A DNA stretch of 64,000 nt from Phallusia fumigata (GCA_008931825.1 QXVZ01030690.1:12227-76226), one strand, 5' to 3'. Counted from the stretch's first letter, positions 1 through 16,512 are shown. Numbers and translations are program-made. The notes: generated by a model from the letters alone, not told the origin.

Positions 1-1150
1 ATCGCGATACGCCGATGTCGACGTTAAATCAACAGTAATTGGCGTATTTTTGTTTAAAACACCAGAAAAACAACTTTTGGTTGGTAAAGGATGTGCGGTT
101 ATCCGTTATGCAACTTGTAGTGCCTTTTTTATTTTCTTTAGTTAATCAGTGTAGCTAAAGAACGTTTCGGACTTACTGCTACGCATTTATGAAATGTTTA
201 TTCCAGCAGTTTTATTGTTTTTTTGCTGGGGGGCATTTTGCTACTGGCTGTGGCCGCAAGAGACTTGCAGTTTCTAAATGAACCAAATAGTTTTTGCACG
301 AACATCAATATCCCGGACAGTTCGTTACAACGTTTTACGTATTAGCAACTCATGCTAACAAAATCAACAGTAATTGGATGCAAACTCCGACGTCACTGTG
401 GGTTAATCCCCATCGCAGCCAGCCTACACTCACCAGTCTACAGTCAATGGGGTTTTCAGCCGCGCCCCGTTAGCGAATGATAGACGAGACTGGGACGCAT
501 TTAAGCCGACGCTTGTAGCCAGTTTTCGTGCAAACATCAGTTGAGCGATTGCTGATGGTTCCACAGCATAGTTGCCGCGCACCAAATAGTTTGTGTGCAG
601 TTGTGCGTGGCGCTCAGTGCTTCTCTGTGTGCATGTGGTTGCTCGGCGGTTTACGATTCCCCTAAGTCGTTCTCCGATTGTGGCTGACGGCTTCCGCTGT
701 CAACTGCACACAGGCGCCGATCGTTGATAAGCTTGAAATATTTGAAGGTCATTTTACGGTTACTACTGATTAAACTTTGTTTATGTTAATATGGCGGTTC
801 AAAACTGACTACACCAGTGAGAAAACATGAAACATGTCTTTTAGGCGACTTTTAGTCCCCTGAATTTTTAACTGAGTTGTTTTGATGATTTTCTGTAAAA
901 AACATAACATAGAGTATTTCTACAATCAAATACATTCTCTGGTTATTCCATTTCTGCGCACTAGCAAACTTTTGAGTGTTTGTTTTGACGATTTTTATCA
1001 TTTTTAAAGTTTGTTGCCAAAATATATTCCAAATGATTGTAGGACTAAACACACTATCCAAAAAACTTTTTATTCTCAATGTCTACCTCTTAATACCTGA
1101 TAATGTTTTGTGGAAGTTCCCAAACACTTTTTGTTGCCTACTGTACCCAG
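1..1150. other. 5' flank or intron of the PLEKHH-like gene; no exon recognised
   Basis: No coding exon can be supported here. The first exon of the gene to the right begins at 1151 in mid-codon after a good acceptor, so this stretch is most likely intron, with the N-terminal exons (a coiled coil in the family) lying outside the window. A 17-bp exact direct repeat occurs at 26-42 and 361-377; its meaning is unknown. Confidence 0.5.
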
Positions 1151-7008
<5,858 letters not shown>

Positions 7009-7542
7009 CGTCATAAAGCATTTCGTCACCGTCTGAAACACACGTATTCATCACACTCGAAAATAATCAACAGAGTCAAATGTGTGTTCAATAGGTGATG
7101 TTTTCCTACAAAAGGGATTATGTTTTGAGTTCGTGCACAAAAATTGAATGCTTTCATCTTGCTAAATATCTCCCTTAAAGTATTGCAGTACCCGAAGCGT
7201 AACTGAAGGGAGTTCTTGAAAGTCGGAGATTTTTGAGGTCACAGCAAAACGCAAAAAAAACTACGAAAAGCTATATTGGATTCGTGTTGCAGGTGGAGGG
7301 CAGGTCTAATTTTCACCTCGACCCTGCTAGTTATTTCATTTTTGTATTTTGGTTTCTCTCGATTTAATGTTTTACTGTCGCACCTTCAAGGTTACGCTGC
7401 TTGTAGTAGGTTTACAAGCTCAAAACAAAAAAGAGCTTTTTGTGTCGAAGTCACTTAACTCATGGCACCTGCAAGTAACCCCCCATCACCTCAACAGAAT
7501 CGTCGCTGTTTGTTTTTCATGCAGTAGCTTTTCCTTTTTCGG

Positions 7543-7548
7543 AATAAA
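7543..7548 (+). terminator. Putative polyadenylation signal of the PLEKHH-like gene
   Basis: Canonical AATAAA about 535 bases after the stop at 7008, followed by TG-rich sequence (ctcgtgtggttttc). It is the first clear canonical signal downstream. Inferred from position only. Confidence 0.4.
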
Positions 7549-7604
7549 CGTCTCATGCTCGTGTGGTTTTCCTGGAATATAGTAAGGAAAGAATTAAAGA
7601 GCCG

Positions 7605-8099
7605 TTTCTAACAACTGAATATTTCGAATTATGTCAACGTACGCCACAAGCGAAAAAAGTTTAAATATGTTTTTAAAAAACAGTGTTTAGGGGTCCCCTT
7701 TCTGAAAAGGACACATATTGTTTTCACTACATCTTTTTCTGCCCTGCAGCTTGTCCACGCACTTTGGCATAAAGTAATGGATTTGATTGAAGCTTTCACA
7801 GCTAGTAGATATGGTTAAGGCGGTGTGTCACCAGATTAGTTAAACCCCAANCATTTCTAACAACTGAATATTTCGAATTAGGTCAACGTACGCCACAAGC
7901 GAAAAAAGTTTGAATATGTTTTTAAAAAACAGTGTTTATGGGTCCCCTTTCTGAAAAGGACACATATTGTTTTCACTACATCTTTTTCTGCCCTGCAGCT
8001 TGTCCACGCACTTTGGCATAAAGTAATGGATTTGATTGAAGCTTTCACAGCTAGTAGATATGGTTAAGGCGGTGTGTCACCAGATTAGTTAAACCCCAA
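7605..8099. repeat. Tandem 246-bp copy across a single n (assembly join)
   Basis: Copies 7605-7850 and 7854-8099 differ at about three positions and meet at the n at 7851. The near identity and the n make two alleles or overlapping contig ends the likely cause. Confidence 0.85.
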
Positions 8100-8500
8100 A
8101 GCCTCATGCAGTGGTTACCCCACTAACTCCCAAAAATTGGCCAAATGACTAAACAATCTCTGAATTAAATGAAATTCGGACAGTTCTCTGAATTGAATGA
8201 AATTCGGACAGTTCGCAAACTGGTATGTTTTACCCCATAGCACACTAAAAAGTGTCAAATTAGTAAACAATGTTTGAATTGAATTTCCAAATTAGCTCAA
8301 TAATAGACAGTTTGTGTAACATGTTATTGTGAGATCCGTTGCTGTGGTTGACCCTGTACCTCTGGCAGTTAACTTACTAACCTTTTTAAGTTCGAGGTTG
8401 GGTCATAGTTAGTTATAACCATCAATTCTTTTTTTCAAAATTAATATGATTAAAAATATCTGCTGCTGTTGTGTACAATTAAACCTACAATTATTCTACT

Positions 8501-8794
8501 ATTTTGCATGTGTGGGGAACCATGCGTTTAGGCTTGCAGAAACAATCATGTTATAAAAGTTGTAGTTACTATGGGAAATTAAATAGTGAATATATATGTA
8601 TTTTTAAATGGGGAAGCATTTTTAAATGCCTTTCAGTTTTTAAGGNATTTTGCATGTGTGGGGACCCATGCGTTTAAGCTTGCAGAAACAATCATTTTAT
8701 AAAAAGTTGTAGTTACTATGGGAAATTAAATAGTAAATATATACATGTATTTTTAAATGGGGAAGCATTTTTAAATGCCTTTCAGTTTTTAAGG
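8501..8794. repeat. Tandem ~146-bp copy across a single n (assembly join)
   Basis: Copies 8501-8645 and 8647-8794 share a start (attttgcatgtg) and an end (ttttaagg), with several substitutions and 1-2 base indels. The level of difference is in keeping with allelic divergence in a very polymorphic genome. Confidence 0.8.
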
Positions 8795-9140
8795 GCATAT
8801 TAATTTTTGCCTATTGAAGGCCGTGCTTTTGTTTGCCTCATCTGTCTTCAGCTTTATGTTAATTCACCGCTGGAACCAATTAATAATTCATCTATGCTAT
8901 AGTATGCATGTAGTGCCCTTTCTTGATGCCAAAAGCACCTCCTTATATTGCCTAAAATGGCGGAGCCTAAAAAGGCCACAACTTCCTTTGCTGCATATTG
9001 TGGAAAAAACAAGTTTTTTCTTTTGCCCAATACTAAAATTGTTCCCGCGTGGGGCGCGCATGTAAAGATCATCTTCATTATTTTGATCCTATTGACACAA
9101 GACAACAAGTACAGCACGCAGAGTACCAATTAACGCAAAG

Positions 9141-9146
9141 TTTATT
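9141..9146 (-). terminator. Putative polyadenylation signal of CRHBP
   Basis: TTTATT on the plus strand reads AATAAA on the minus strand, about 125 bases past the CRHBP stop codon at 9270-9272. Position fits a short 3' UTR. Confidence 0.5.
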
Positions 9147-9269
9147 AAGCGGCTTCGAGAGATGACAAGGATTTGAGCGACGCATCAATAAACAAAACGA
9201 CGATGACGATGAAACATTTCACAAACGATTTTTTTCTGTACACTCTTCACACTCTACCAGTGTCACGGG

Positions 9270-11438
9270 TCACGTGCAAAGCTCAGCTTTCAAAGCTTCC
9301 TCGTCAGCCAACCTTGAGTAGGCGAAGCGAATGAAGTTGTCACGATGGCCCGGTGACGTCATGCGCACCGCCGCGTGAACTTTGTCAAGAATTAATTTCC
9401 TGTCGCCTGCAAACAACAAACCTTTGTTTCAATTGAAAACCTGCGAAATTTTGTGTGTTCGGTTGGCATAGAGTTTGTTATTTGAATAGCTTCTTACAGC
9501 AATTTTAACTCCGTTTGGTATAGTTTCTTCGTAATTAAAAAACTTAACTACAAGAACTACAAATATCAATCAGCTAGATTGAAATTCAAACCGTTTTCAT
9601 AAATCGGAGCTTCGAACTTTTGTACGAGCGTCATGGCAGAAGGGTCAAGTGAGTCCCCTTTTAAAACTTCCACTGTGCTCTTTCTCACTCGTGTGCTATC
9701 CTGCAGTCAATACAAAAATATACATGTAGTATTGAGTTATAAAATCGCTACATTTATAAAGTTATAAAGTTTTTTGTAAGACATTGATACATGGTAAGCG
9801 ACCACATACTTGAGTATCAAACAACTTGATTTCTTTGATGACGAGAACCGATGCCTGTAAAATGGAAAACGTGCAATTCTTTTCAACGTTTGACGTCATT
9901 TTATATATTCCTTCATCATCAGGTGTCAATACATTGCACTGTTCTGTAACAAGATTTGTTAAGTCGACTCTAAAACTCAATTTAAATTATTTTTTATTTT
10001 TTAGTTGCATCTTAACCTATATAGGATGTTATACACTGCATTGGGTTGATTGGTGCGTGGGCGTAGCGATAGAGACCCCCCAAATCTCCAAGTAACAGAT
10101 TTATAGTACTCTCTCTGCAAAAGTGGATTCTACATCATGGAAAGTCGTGTTTAATAAGTTTACCTACTGAGAACGCCTTCTTGTTTTCAGTTTCGAAAGA
10201 GGGGGTTCCCGAACCAAATCTTTTAATTGCTTACAAAACCCATAAAATATTTACACCACCTCTTAAATTTTCAGCTGGTTGTGTCACAAGATAGGTGCTG
10301 GAAAATCTCATGCGACATAACACAAATTAAAAAATCGACGTACCACTTGTAGACTTTAGTCTACGAAACCGAATAGACAGTCGACTTCCAGCTAACAATC
10401 GAAACTGGACAAGAGCAAAATTCTGCAGTGATATGAAGTGTAACGGGGCGTTTCCATGTACCCTCTGGTGGCTGCAGAAGTCTTTTATCCTCTTGGTCAG
10501 GGAGTGCTCATGGTCCTCCTCGCTTGGAAGAAATCGGTCTCGTGCCATCCAACCATCAAATATCTAGAGGCAAGCAATTTGCAGATCAATGATGAGAGGA
10601 TTTTTGGAGATAGGCATATTCGTACTAAATAATTTGTGTTCTTAAATAAAGAGCACAATTTCTTAAATGAAACCATTCTCTTTCAGATGGAACCAACAAC
10701 AAGGATAAATGGGTTGTACTTTGTTGTCAGGGTAAGATTTTTTTCTAAAATGGTTTGAAAGAAATAAACAAATTTCTTACTTCAACGAATTCTCCCTGGT
10801 CGCAGTTAATGTCGACCCCGTGAAGTTCCAACGACAAAACTTCGTCGGGATCACCGATGAAGTAAGCTCCACACAACGCCCGGGTCTCCTCCTCTTGCTC
10901 AAAGTTTAAGTCCGAATTGATTTTTATCATGTCGATGCATTCTACAAGTGTGGTTAACAATTCAGAAGTGAAAAGTTGGTCAAAATGGTGAATAATGTTT
11001 GTGGTTAAATAGCATCAGAAAACCAGTGGAAAATGTAAAAATTTTGTCATGTTGTCAACCTTTTCGGCTGTTGTACAGCACCCTCGAAAATGGTTAACAG
11101 TTACACAGGTACTGCTTTTGAACCTCGTTAGGTTTCTTTGTCGTAACCCATGCAATACACCACAAAACTACAATAACTACAAACCTACCCAACTGTCGTA
11201 CGTCCACATATCCAGGAACAGTGACCAGAGTTGGTCCGGGCAGTGTAAGATAGTTTGAATCGCTCAGAACCATCTGCGATTAAAAATCAAAACACTTCAA
11301 AGCCGATATTTTCAAATTTTGTAAAAAGGCCAAAAATATTATAGGACCTTGAGTGTAATCAAAACCAAATAATTTCATTATACTTACACTTGCTCCGACT
11401 GCATTCCAAACGAGTATAAACGACACCACTAGGATCAT
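9270..11438 (-). CDS. CRHBP: Corticotropin-releasing-hormone-binding protein (CRHBP), complete
   Basis: Seven exons on the minus strand, all in matching phase: 11388-11438, 11189-11273, 10781-10941, 10344-10563, 9810-9967, 9592-9700 and 9270-9406. They give 306 residues; vertebrate CRHBP has about 322 residues and also seven exons. The start was chosen because it gives a signal peptide (MILVVSFILVWNAVGA). Diagnostic matches to remembered vertebrate CRHBP are ECIDM, CGAYFIGDPDEV, INCDQGEFVEIFDGWM, the P-S-E-E-D-H run followed by KRIKDFC, CNVLTP, NCTFSI and LDPSAMT. The secreted family protein binds CRF and urocortins and limits their action. In the C-terminal part the two cysteines expected near LDPSAMT and the one before VRMTS are absent, while the first six cysteines are kept. 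The exon 4/5 join uses the second of two adjacent AG acceptors to keep phase. Confidence 0.93.
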
Positions 11439-13106
11439 GTTGTCACGGTTTCTTGTACAAACAAAAATGAACGACACAGAAAATAAAACGATGTACACAT
11501 GAAAACGAAAATCCTCAAATGCTGCTATTCCATTCAATAAAAGTTTGCGAGTACAATTTGCGGCTGTCGCGTGGTTGCAAAATACGTTTTAATATTTGCG
11601 TGTGATTCTCCACCCACCTATGGTCTCAGTCACGCCCATGTTTTCGACCAATTATAAATCCATTCTTCCTTGTGGTGACCTTCACCCAGTGTTAAGGGTA
11701 AACGCAAGCAAAAATCTTTTCGAATTGGTTTTGAGTTTTTGTACAGTGATTCGTCCATATTTCGTTGTTTGGACCTGCATAAGCTTTAAGTGCTTAAAAG
11801 TGTTCTCTTTGGCTGGAAGACGACCAATATTCTGAGTAACTTTTTGTCTCACCTGTCGTCGTTGCCAGATGAAAGTTATCAATTTCCTACAGTAAATAAA
11901 GTCACAGTTTATCACATAGCTAGTTTAATATGAGTTGCGTTGCACGTTTAATCATCCACGCTCCATTAAGTGTCATTAACACGATTTTTGCATCCTTCTT
12001 TGCTGCTGCATATTTTTTAACTTGTTTACAAAACATAAACCTTTCCGTCTCTTGTAAAAGGCGGTTCGTCAGCAGTGCTCGGAAATGTCACGTGACGGGT
12101 AATCAGATCCCACCCACCTCGCTAGGGCCAGAGGGAAGAGTGAGACGGCAAACTATTGGCTCCAACGATATTCATGAACTAGACTTGGTTACTAATCAAA
12201 AATAAACTGCAATATCATAAACAACATGTCGTTTATCCCAGTTAGATGTACGGATACGCATTTTATGCTTGTTGGTTATGCCTCGTGACATTATCAACAT
12301 TATCAAGTCTAAACATTTCATGTTGATGCATATTCCGTGGAAAGGCCTTCTTTGTGCGTGGTTTATCATCCGACTGCCCCACATACAATCACAGCATTGT
12401 GTGCTAACCAGTCTTGCCTAAAAATGCGACCGGCGATATTCATAAACCTAATCCGGATGTTTTGCCCGGAGCGTCGAATGTTTGCCAATCGCAAGCCACA
12501 GAAAGATGATATGCCGCCCATATATTTACATGGCAGTAAACCGTACGTTGCCCGGCGATTTGTGGTAGGTAGGAGTAAGGCTGTAACTTTTTCTCGGTAA
12601 GTGTTCTGCGATCGCCCGTGCGTGATAGGTTTAAGTTGCACAGGCGGTTTTACTGCAATCAGGGCGAGCCCTGCCTGTGTCTTATCGTTGATGAATAGAA
12701 AGGAGGCATTCCGCGTATCTCTAGGGCATGACCACAAGTATTTGAGCCGGGCCGCTAGGGCTTGGTTCCGCCGTTGCCTAAAAGGGTAATTTGCCGGCAG
12801 TCTGTAGCCGTTTATCGGCACCGGCTATCAAAAACTATAGTTCGCTGAGTTAAGTAAAATTTGTATTGCTTAGTTGGTAGTTCGTAGTGAGGTAGTATTT
12901 TTGGGCATGTAAGATAACGTTAATACAGTAATGTAGAAACCAAAGCACCTGAGGTTTACATTAGTTGATTCAGGATCGTAACATTTGCAAAGCCCTAACT
13001 TTATTTCACTTTATAGTATTGCCTCAGAAATTTCTTAGCCTACAGAAAATGATGGGAAACAAATAGATCGTGCTGAGTAAGAAGACTTTCCGGACAGCGC
13101 GGATTT
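11439..13106. other. Divergent intergenic region between CRHBP and the CRF-like peptide gene
   Basis: About 1.67 kb separate the CRHBP start codon (minus strand) from the start codon of the small precursor (plus strand). I see no coding exon. A pyrimidine-rich run ending in tatag near 13015 could be a splice acceptor of a 5' UTR exon, since CRF-family genes commonly have an intron there, or it could be a TATA-like element. The region is the natural place for shared control of both genes. Confidence 0.4.
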
Positions 13107-13415
13107 ATGGAATTAAGCACGCGCTACTTGTCGCTTGTTCTGGTTCTGTCAAGTCTCGTTCAGGCAAACAGCAAAACCGTTGAAAGTAACGCCGCAAACA
13201 TGAAAAACATACCAAGTGATTTAACACTGCAGCAGCAAACGATAAATACGATGACGAACGAAAGGCCTTTGTCACTTCATATTTCTGTTGAAAATTTATC
13301 AGCCATGTTAAGGCAAGCAAATCGAAAAGATAAGGAACGACTTGGAAAATCACAAACTCGGCGAAGGAGGCATCGACATCGCAGAAAAATGCATAAAAGA
13401 GAATATTTTCCCTGA
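13107..13415 (+). CDS. Secreted peptide precursor with CRF/urocortin-like segment (left copy)
   Basis: An uninterrupted 102-residue frame from ATG to stop. Residues 1-22 form a clear signal peptide (MELSTRYLSLVLVLSSLVQA). Residues from about 53 read ER-PLSLHISVENLSAMLRQ and lead to KERLGK, a possible Gly-Lys amidation and cleavage site. A very basic tail (RRRRHRHRRK...) and a short end follow. The central segment lines up without gaps with the CRF-family N-terminal helix: sauvagine PPISIDLSLELLRKMI and urocortin PSLSIDLTFHLLRTLL share the P/x-LS-I/L-xx-S/T pattern and hydrophobic spacing. CRF-family precursors are likewise coded in one exon. CRHBP lies divergently about 1.7 kb away. Against this: the candidate peptide is about 26-31 residues rather than 38-41, and there is no dibasic site before it, only a single Arg. 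A secreted precursor is well supported; membership in the CRF family is inference. Confidence 0.6.
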   Translation: MELSTRYLSLVLVLSSLVQANSKTVESNAANMKNIPSDLTLQQQTINTMTNERPLSLHISVENLSAMLRQANRKDKERLGKSQTRRRRHRHRRKMHKREYFP

Positions 13416-13867
13416 CATAATGAAAATGTTCCACCGAAAGACTAACTATGCCGCTTTTCCGAATCCCGGGACGCCAGGTGATTCCTCAAAAACGATTATA
13501 CCGGTGGGTATGTGACACCACGTGACTGACAAATCGTGACCGCTTTCGCGTTCAAATACTGTTATCACTCATGCCCGTCATCTGTTCAGCATATGTAAAA
13601 TGTGTTTTCAGCATAAGTGCACTCATATAGAGTTAAAGTGTTTTGAATGTACACGACGATGCAGCATATGTGAAATCTTTTTCGCGCTTCAGTGTGCTCA
13701 CTTTCTTTCATCATATTATGAATACAACGCAAAACAAAACAAATAGCTTATGAGTAGCGTGTTTAATAGTACAGGAGAAAGGGGTCCCTTTTTCCCATCT
13801 GAAGCTAATAATTCTTAAAAAAATGTCAGTTAGTGTCCCTTATGCTTTCTTGCGTACACTTTTGTGG

Positions 13868-13873
13868 AATAAA
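13868..13873 (+). terminator. Putative polyadenylation signal of the peptide gene (left copy)
   Basis: AATAAA about 450 bases after the precursor stop. The same signal is at 15716-15721 in the right copy. Inferred from position. Confidence 0.35.
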
Positions 13874-13874
13874 A

Positions 13875-14010
13875 AAAGATGGGGTGTAACCTACCTTAAA
13901 GTACAACTTGGAGATTTTTCCAGGGGTTACCTACCTTAATGTACAATTAAGAAATTGGGTGGGGGGGCCCTCCCCCCACCAGGCTACGCCCCTGTGGGTG
14001 TATCGTGGTC
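13875..14010. repeat. Repetitive tract with two ~30-bp units and a 'ctacgcccc' edge
   Basis: Two imperfect units (gtaacctaccttaaagtaca and gttacctaccttaatgtaca) are followed by a G-run/C-run and aggctacgcccctg, a motif often seen at edges of dispersed repeats in invertebrate genomes. The plus-strand frame across it (13908-14261) is therefore not called a gene. The right copy is at 15730-15845. Confidence 0.4.
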
Positions 14011-14421
14011 AGTGGCAACTATGTTTTATTTACACCACAAAAAATACTGCACAACACTTGGCACCAGCATGTTTTGCATCTGTTGTCCAGTTGCCAAGCG
14101 ACAGGAAGTATCATCGAAATTATGACCACCAAAAATCGATAAACTGCTCATATCACCCGAGTGTACCTATCACTCGTGCGCGCGCGCCAGCTCAACCGCA
14201 GCGGCGCATTGGCAAGGTCAAGGGCCATTCGCACAAGGCCGAGTGCGTTTTCTTCCATTGAGCAGCCGCTTCGAAAGTGCTTGTGCGTAATATTTCGCTG
14301 TATCTTATTTGCGCAAGTCGTCGCCAATTCCTGACACGTCCCGCAGTGTCTGTGGATCGACATGTCTCCCTATATCTCGTGTTGCAATTTCCTCTAGGTC
14401 GACATATGCTCTCGTAAAAAA

Positions 14422-14948
14422 NNNNNNNNNNNNNNNNNNNNNNNNNNNNNNNNNNNNNNNNNNNNNNNNNNNNNNNNNNNNNNNNNNNNNNNNNNNNNNN
14501 NNNNNNNNNNNNNNNNNNNNNNNNNNNNNNNNNNNNNNNNNNNNNNNNNNNNNNNNNNNNNNNNNNNNNNNNNNNNNNNNNNNNNNNNNNNNNNNNNNNN
14601 NNNNNNNNNNNNNNNNNNNNNNNNNNNNNNNNNNNNNNNNNNNNNNNNNNNNNNNNNNNNNNNNNNNNNNNNNNNNNNNNNNNNNNNNNNNNNNNNNNNN
14701 NNNNNNNNNNNNNNNNNNNNNNNNNNNNNNNNNNNNNNNNNNNNNNNNNNNNNNNNNNNNNNNNNNNNNNNNNNNNNNNNNNNNNNNNNNNNNNNNNNNN
14801 NNNNNNNNNNNNNNNNNNNNNNNNNNNNNNNNNNNNNNNNNNNNNNNNNNNNNNNNNNNNNNNNNNNNNNNNNNNNNNNNNNNNNNNNNNNNNNNNNNNN
14901 NNNNNNNNNNNNNNNNNNNNNNNNNNNNNNNNNNNNNNNNNNNNNNNN
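14422..14948. other. Assembly gap (527 n)
   Basis: A run of n with identical sequence abutting both sides (see the 1.32-kb block). The gap may be spurious: if the two flanking copies are alleles, no sequence may be missing here. Confidence 0.95.
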
Positions 14949-14954
14949 GGATTT

Positions 14955-15263
14955 ATGGAATTAAGCACGCGCTACTTGTCGCTTGTTCTGGTTCTGTCAA
15001 GTCTCGTTCAGGCAAACAGCAAAACCGTTGAAAGTAACGCCGCAAACATGAAAAACATACCAAGTGATTTAACACTGCAGCAGCAAACGATAAATACGAT
15101 GACGAACGAAAGGCCTTTGTCACTTCATATTTCTGTTGAAAATTTATCAGCCATGTTAAGGCAAGCAAATCGAAAAGATAAGGAACGACTTGGAAAATCA
15201 CAAACTCGGCGAAGGAGGCATCGACATCGCAGAAAAATGCATAAAAGAGAATATTTTCCCTGA
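14955..15263 (+). CDS. Secreted peptide precursor with CRF/urocortin-like segment (right copy)
   Basis: The encoded 102 residues are identical to those at 13107-13415: signal peptide, CRF-like PLSLHISVENLSAML segment, LGK and an Arg/His-rich tail. It is most likely the other allele of the same gene, so the gene number should be counted as one until the gap is resolved. Confidence 0.55.
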   Translation: MELSTRYLSLVLVLSSLVQANSKTVESNAANMKNIPSDLTLQQQTINTMTNERPLSLHISVENLSAMLRQANRKDKERLGKSQTRRRRHRHRRKMHKREYFP

Positions 15264-15715
15264 CATAATGAAAATGTTCCACCGAAAGACTAACTATGCC
15301 GCTTTTCCGAATCCCGGGACGCCAGGTGATTCCTCAAAAACGATTATACCGGTGGGTATGTGACACCACGTGACTGACAAATCGTGACCGCTTTCGCGTT
15401 CAAATACTGTTATCACTCATGCCCGTCATCTGTTCAGCATATGTAAAATGTGTTTTCAGCATAAGTGCACTCATATAGAGTTAAAGTGTTTTGAATGTAC
15501 ACGACGATGCAGCATATGTGAAATCTTTTTCGCGCTTCAGTGTGCTCACTTTCTTTCATCATATTATGAATACAACGCAAAACAAAACAAATAGCTTATG
15601 AGTAGCGTGTTTAATAGTACAGGAGAAAGGGGTCCCTTTTTCCCATCTGAAGCTAATAATTCTTAAAAAAATGTCAGTTAGTGTCCCTTATGCTTTCTTG
15701 CGTACACTTTTGTGG

Positions 15716-15721
15716 AATAAA
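15716..15721 (+). terminator. Putative polyadenylation signal of the peptide gene (right copy)
   Basis: AATAAA about 450 bases after the precursor stop at 15263; equivalent to 13868-13873. Confidence 0.35.
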
Positions 15722-16149
15722 AAAAGATGGGGTGTAACCTACCTTAAAGTACAACTTGGAGATTTTTCCAGGGGTTACCTACCTTAATGTACAATTAAGA
15801 AATTGGGTGGGGGCCTCCCCCCTCCAGGCTACGCCCCTGTGGGTGTATCGTGGTCAGTGGCAACTATGCTTTATTTACACCACAAAAAATACTGCACAAC
15901 ACTTGGCACCAGCATGTTTTGCATCTGTTGTCCAGTTGCCAAGCGACAGGAAGTATCATCGAAATTATGACCACCAAAAATCGATAAACTGCTCATATCA
16001 CCCGAGTGTACCTATCACTCGTGCTCGCGCGCCAGCTCAACCGCAGCGGCGCATTGGCAAGGTCAAGGGCCATTCGCACAAGGCCGAGTGCGTTTTCTTC
16101 CATTGAGCAGCCGCTTCGAAAGTGCTTGTGCGTAATATTTCGCTGTATC

Positions 16150-16255
16150 TTATTTGCGCAAGTCGTCGCCAATTCCTGACACGTCCCGCAGTGTCTGTGG
16201 ATCGACATGTCTCCCTATATCTCGTGTTGCAATTTCCTCTAGGTCGACATATGCT
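16150..16255 (-). CDS. Possible alternative terminal exon of the 16.6-18.1 kb gene
   Basis: On the minus strand a T-rich run ending acgag can act as an acceptor. It is followed by an open frame AYVDLEEIATRDIG...VSGIGDDLRK and a stop (about 34 residues, acidic, unlike the random frames around). The upstream exon has a phase-matching donor just before its own stop (CTTAA|GTAATG at 16585/16584), so splicing would replace the stop with this tail. An AATAAA on the minus strand lies at 15870-15875. The copy at 14305-14410 is the allelic duplicate. The donor and acceptor are weak and I do not recognise the tail. Confidence 0.35.
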
Positions 16256-16512
16256 CTCGTAAAAAAACAAAGATAATTTTTTTCAGGGATTCGGTTTAAC
16301 CTGCTAAACTTTAATATGAGTCTGTCTCCAAAAGTTCTTATGTGTTTTTTTCAGCACAAAATCATTGTACAAAGACATTTATTTCTCTCAGATGGTCCAA
16401 AAATGTTAAGGTTACCGCATCGTCAAAAATGATGAATAAAACATGACCTTAAATTTGTTGTCAGGGCAACTGAACATTACATCACAAAAACGATATAAAA
16501 TTCGAAGAGGAC

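Larger units (their letters stand above)
7009..9140. other. 3' UTR and intergenic DNA with two assembly duplicates
   Basis: After the PLEKHH-like stop there is probably 3' UTR up to the AATAAA at 7543-7548. The rest is AT-rich with no supported gene. It contains two n-joined repeats: 7605-7850 with 7854-8099 (about three differences in 246 bp, n at 7851), and 8501-8645 with 8647-8794 (n at 8646, several differences and small indels). Confidence 0.6.
13101..14421. repeat. Left copy of a 1.32-kb block repeated at 14949-16266
   Basis: Bases 13101-14421 match 14949-16266 almost exactly, with a few substitutions and small indels (a G/C run near 13960, for example). The left copy stops at the first n and the right copy starts straight after the last n, so both block edges coincide with the gap edges. 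That is what a falsely separated allelic overlap looks like. The block carries the peptide gene and a possible terminal exon of the minus-strand gene at 16.6-18.1 kb. Confidence 0.85.
14949..16266. repeat. Right copy of the 1.32-kb block
   Basis: Matches 13101-14421 and then runs on into unique sequence that joins the minus-strand gene at 16.6-18.1 kb. The left copy instead continues to the left, towards CRHBP. The simplest true arrangement has one copy between CRHBP and that gene. Confidence 0.85.

Noticed and set aside
7276-7582. Hydrophobic frames after the PLEKHH-like gene
   Set aside because: They lie in the probable 3' UTR before the AATAAA at 7543, start at a non-ATG codon or overlap each other, and show no conserved feature.
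13908-14261. 117-codon plus-strand frame, repeated at 15756-16106
   Set aside because: It crosses a G/C-run repeat edge with length differences between the two copies that the frame does not respect well, and it lacks any motif.
13107-15263. Two tandem peptide genes
   Set aside because: Identical coding sequence and block edges at the gap edges point to alleles or overlapping contigs, so I count one gene.
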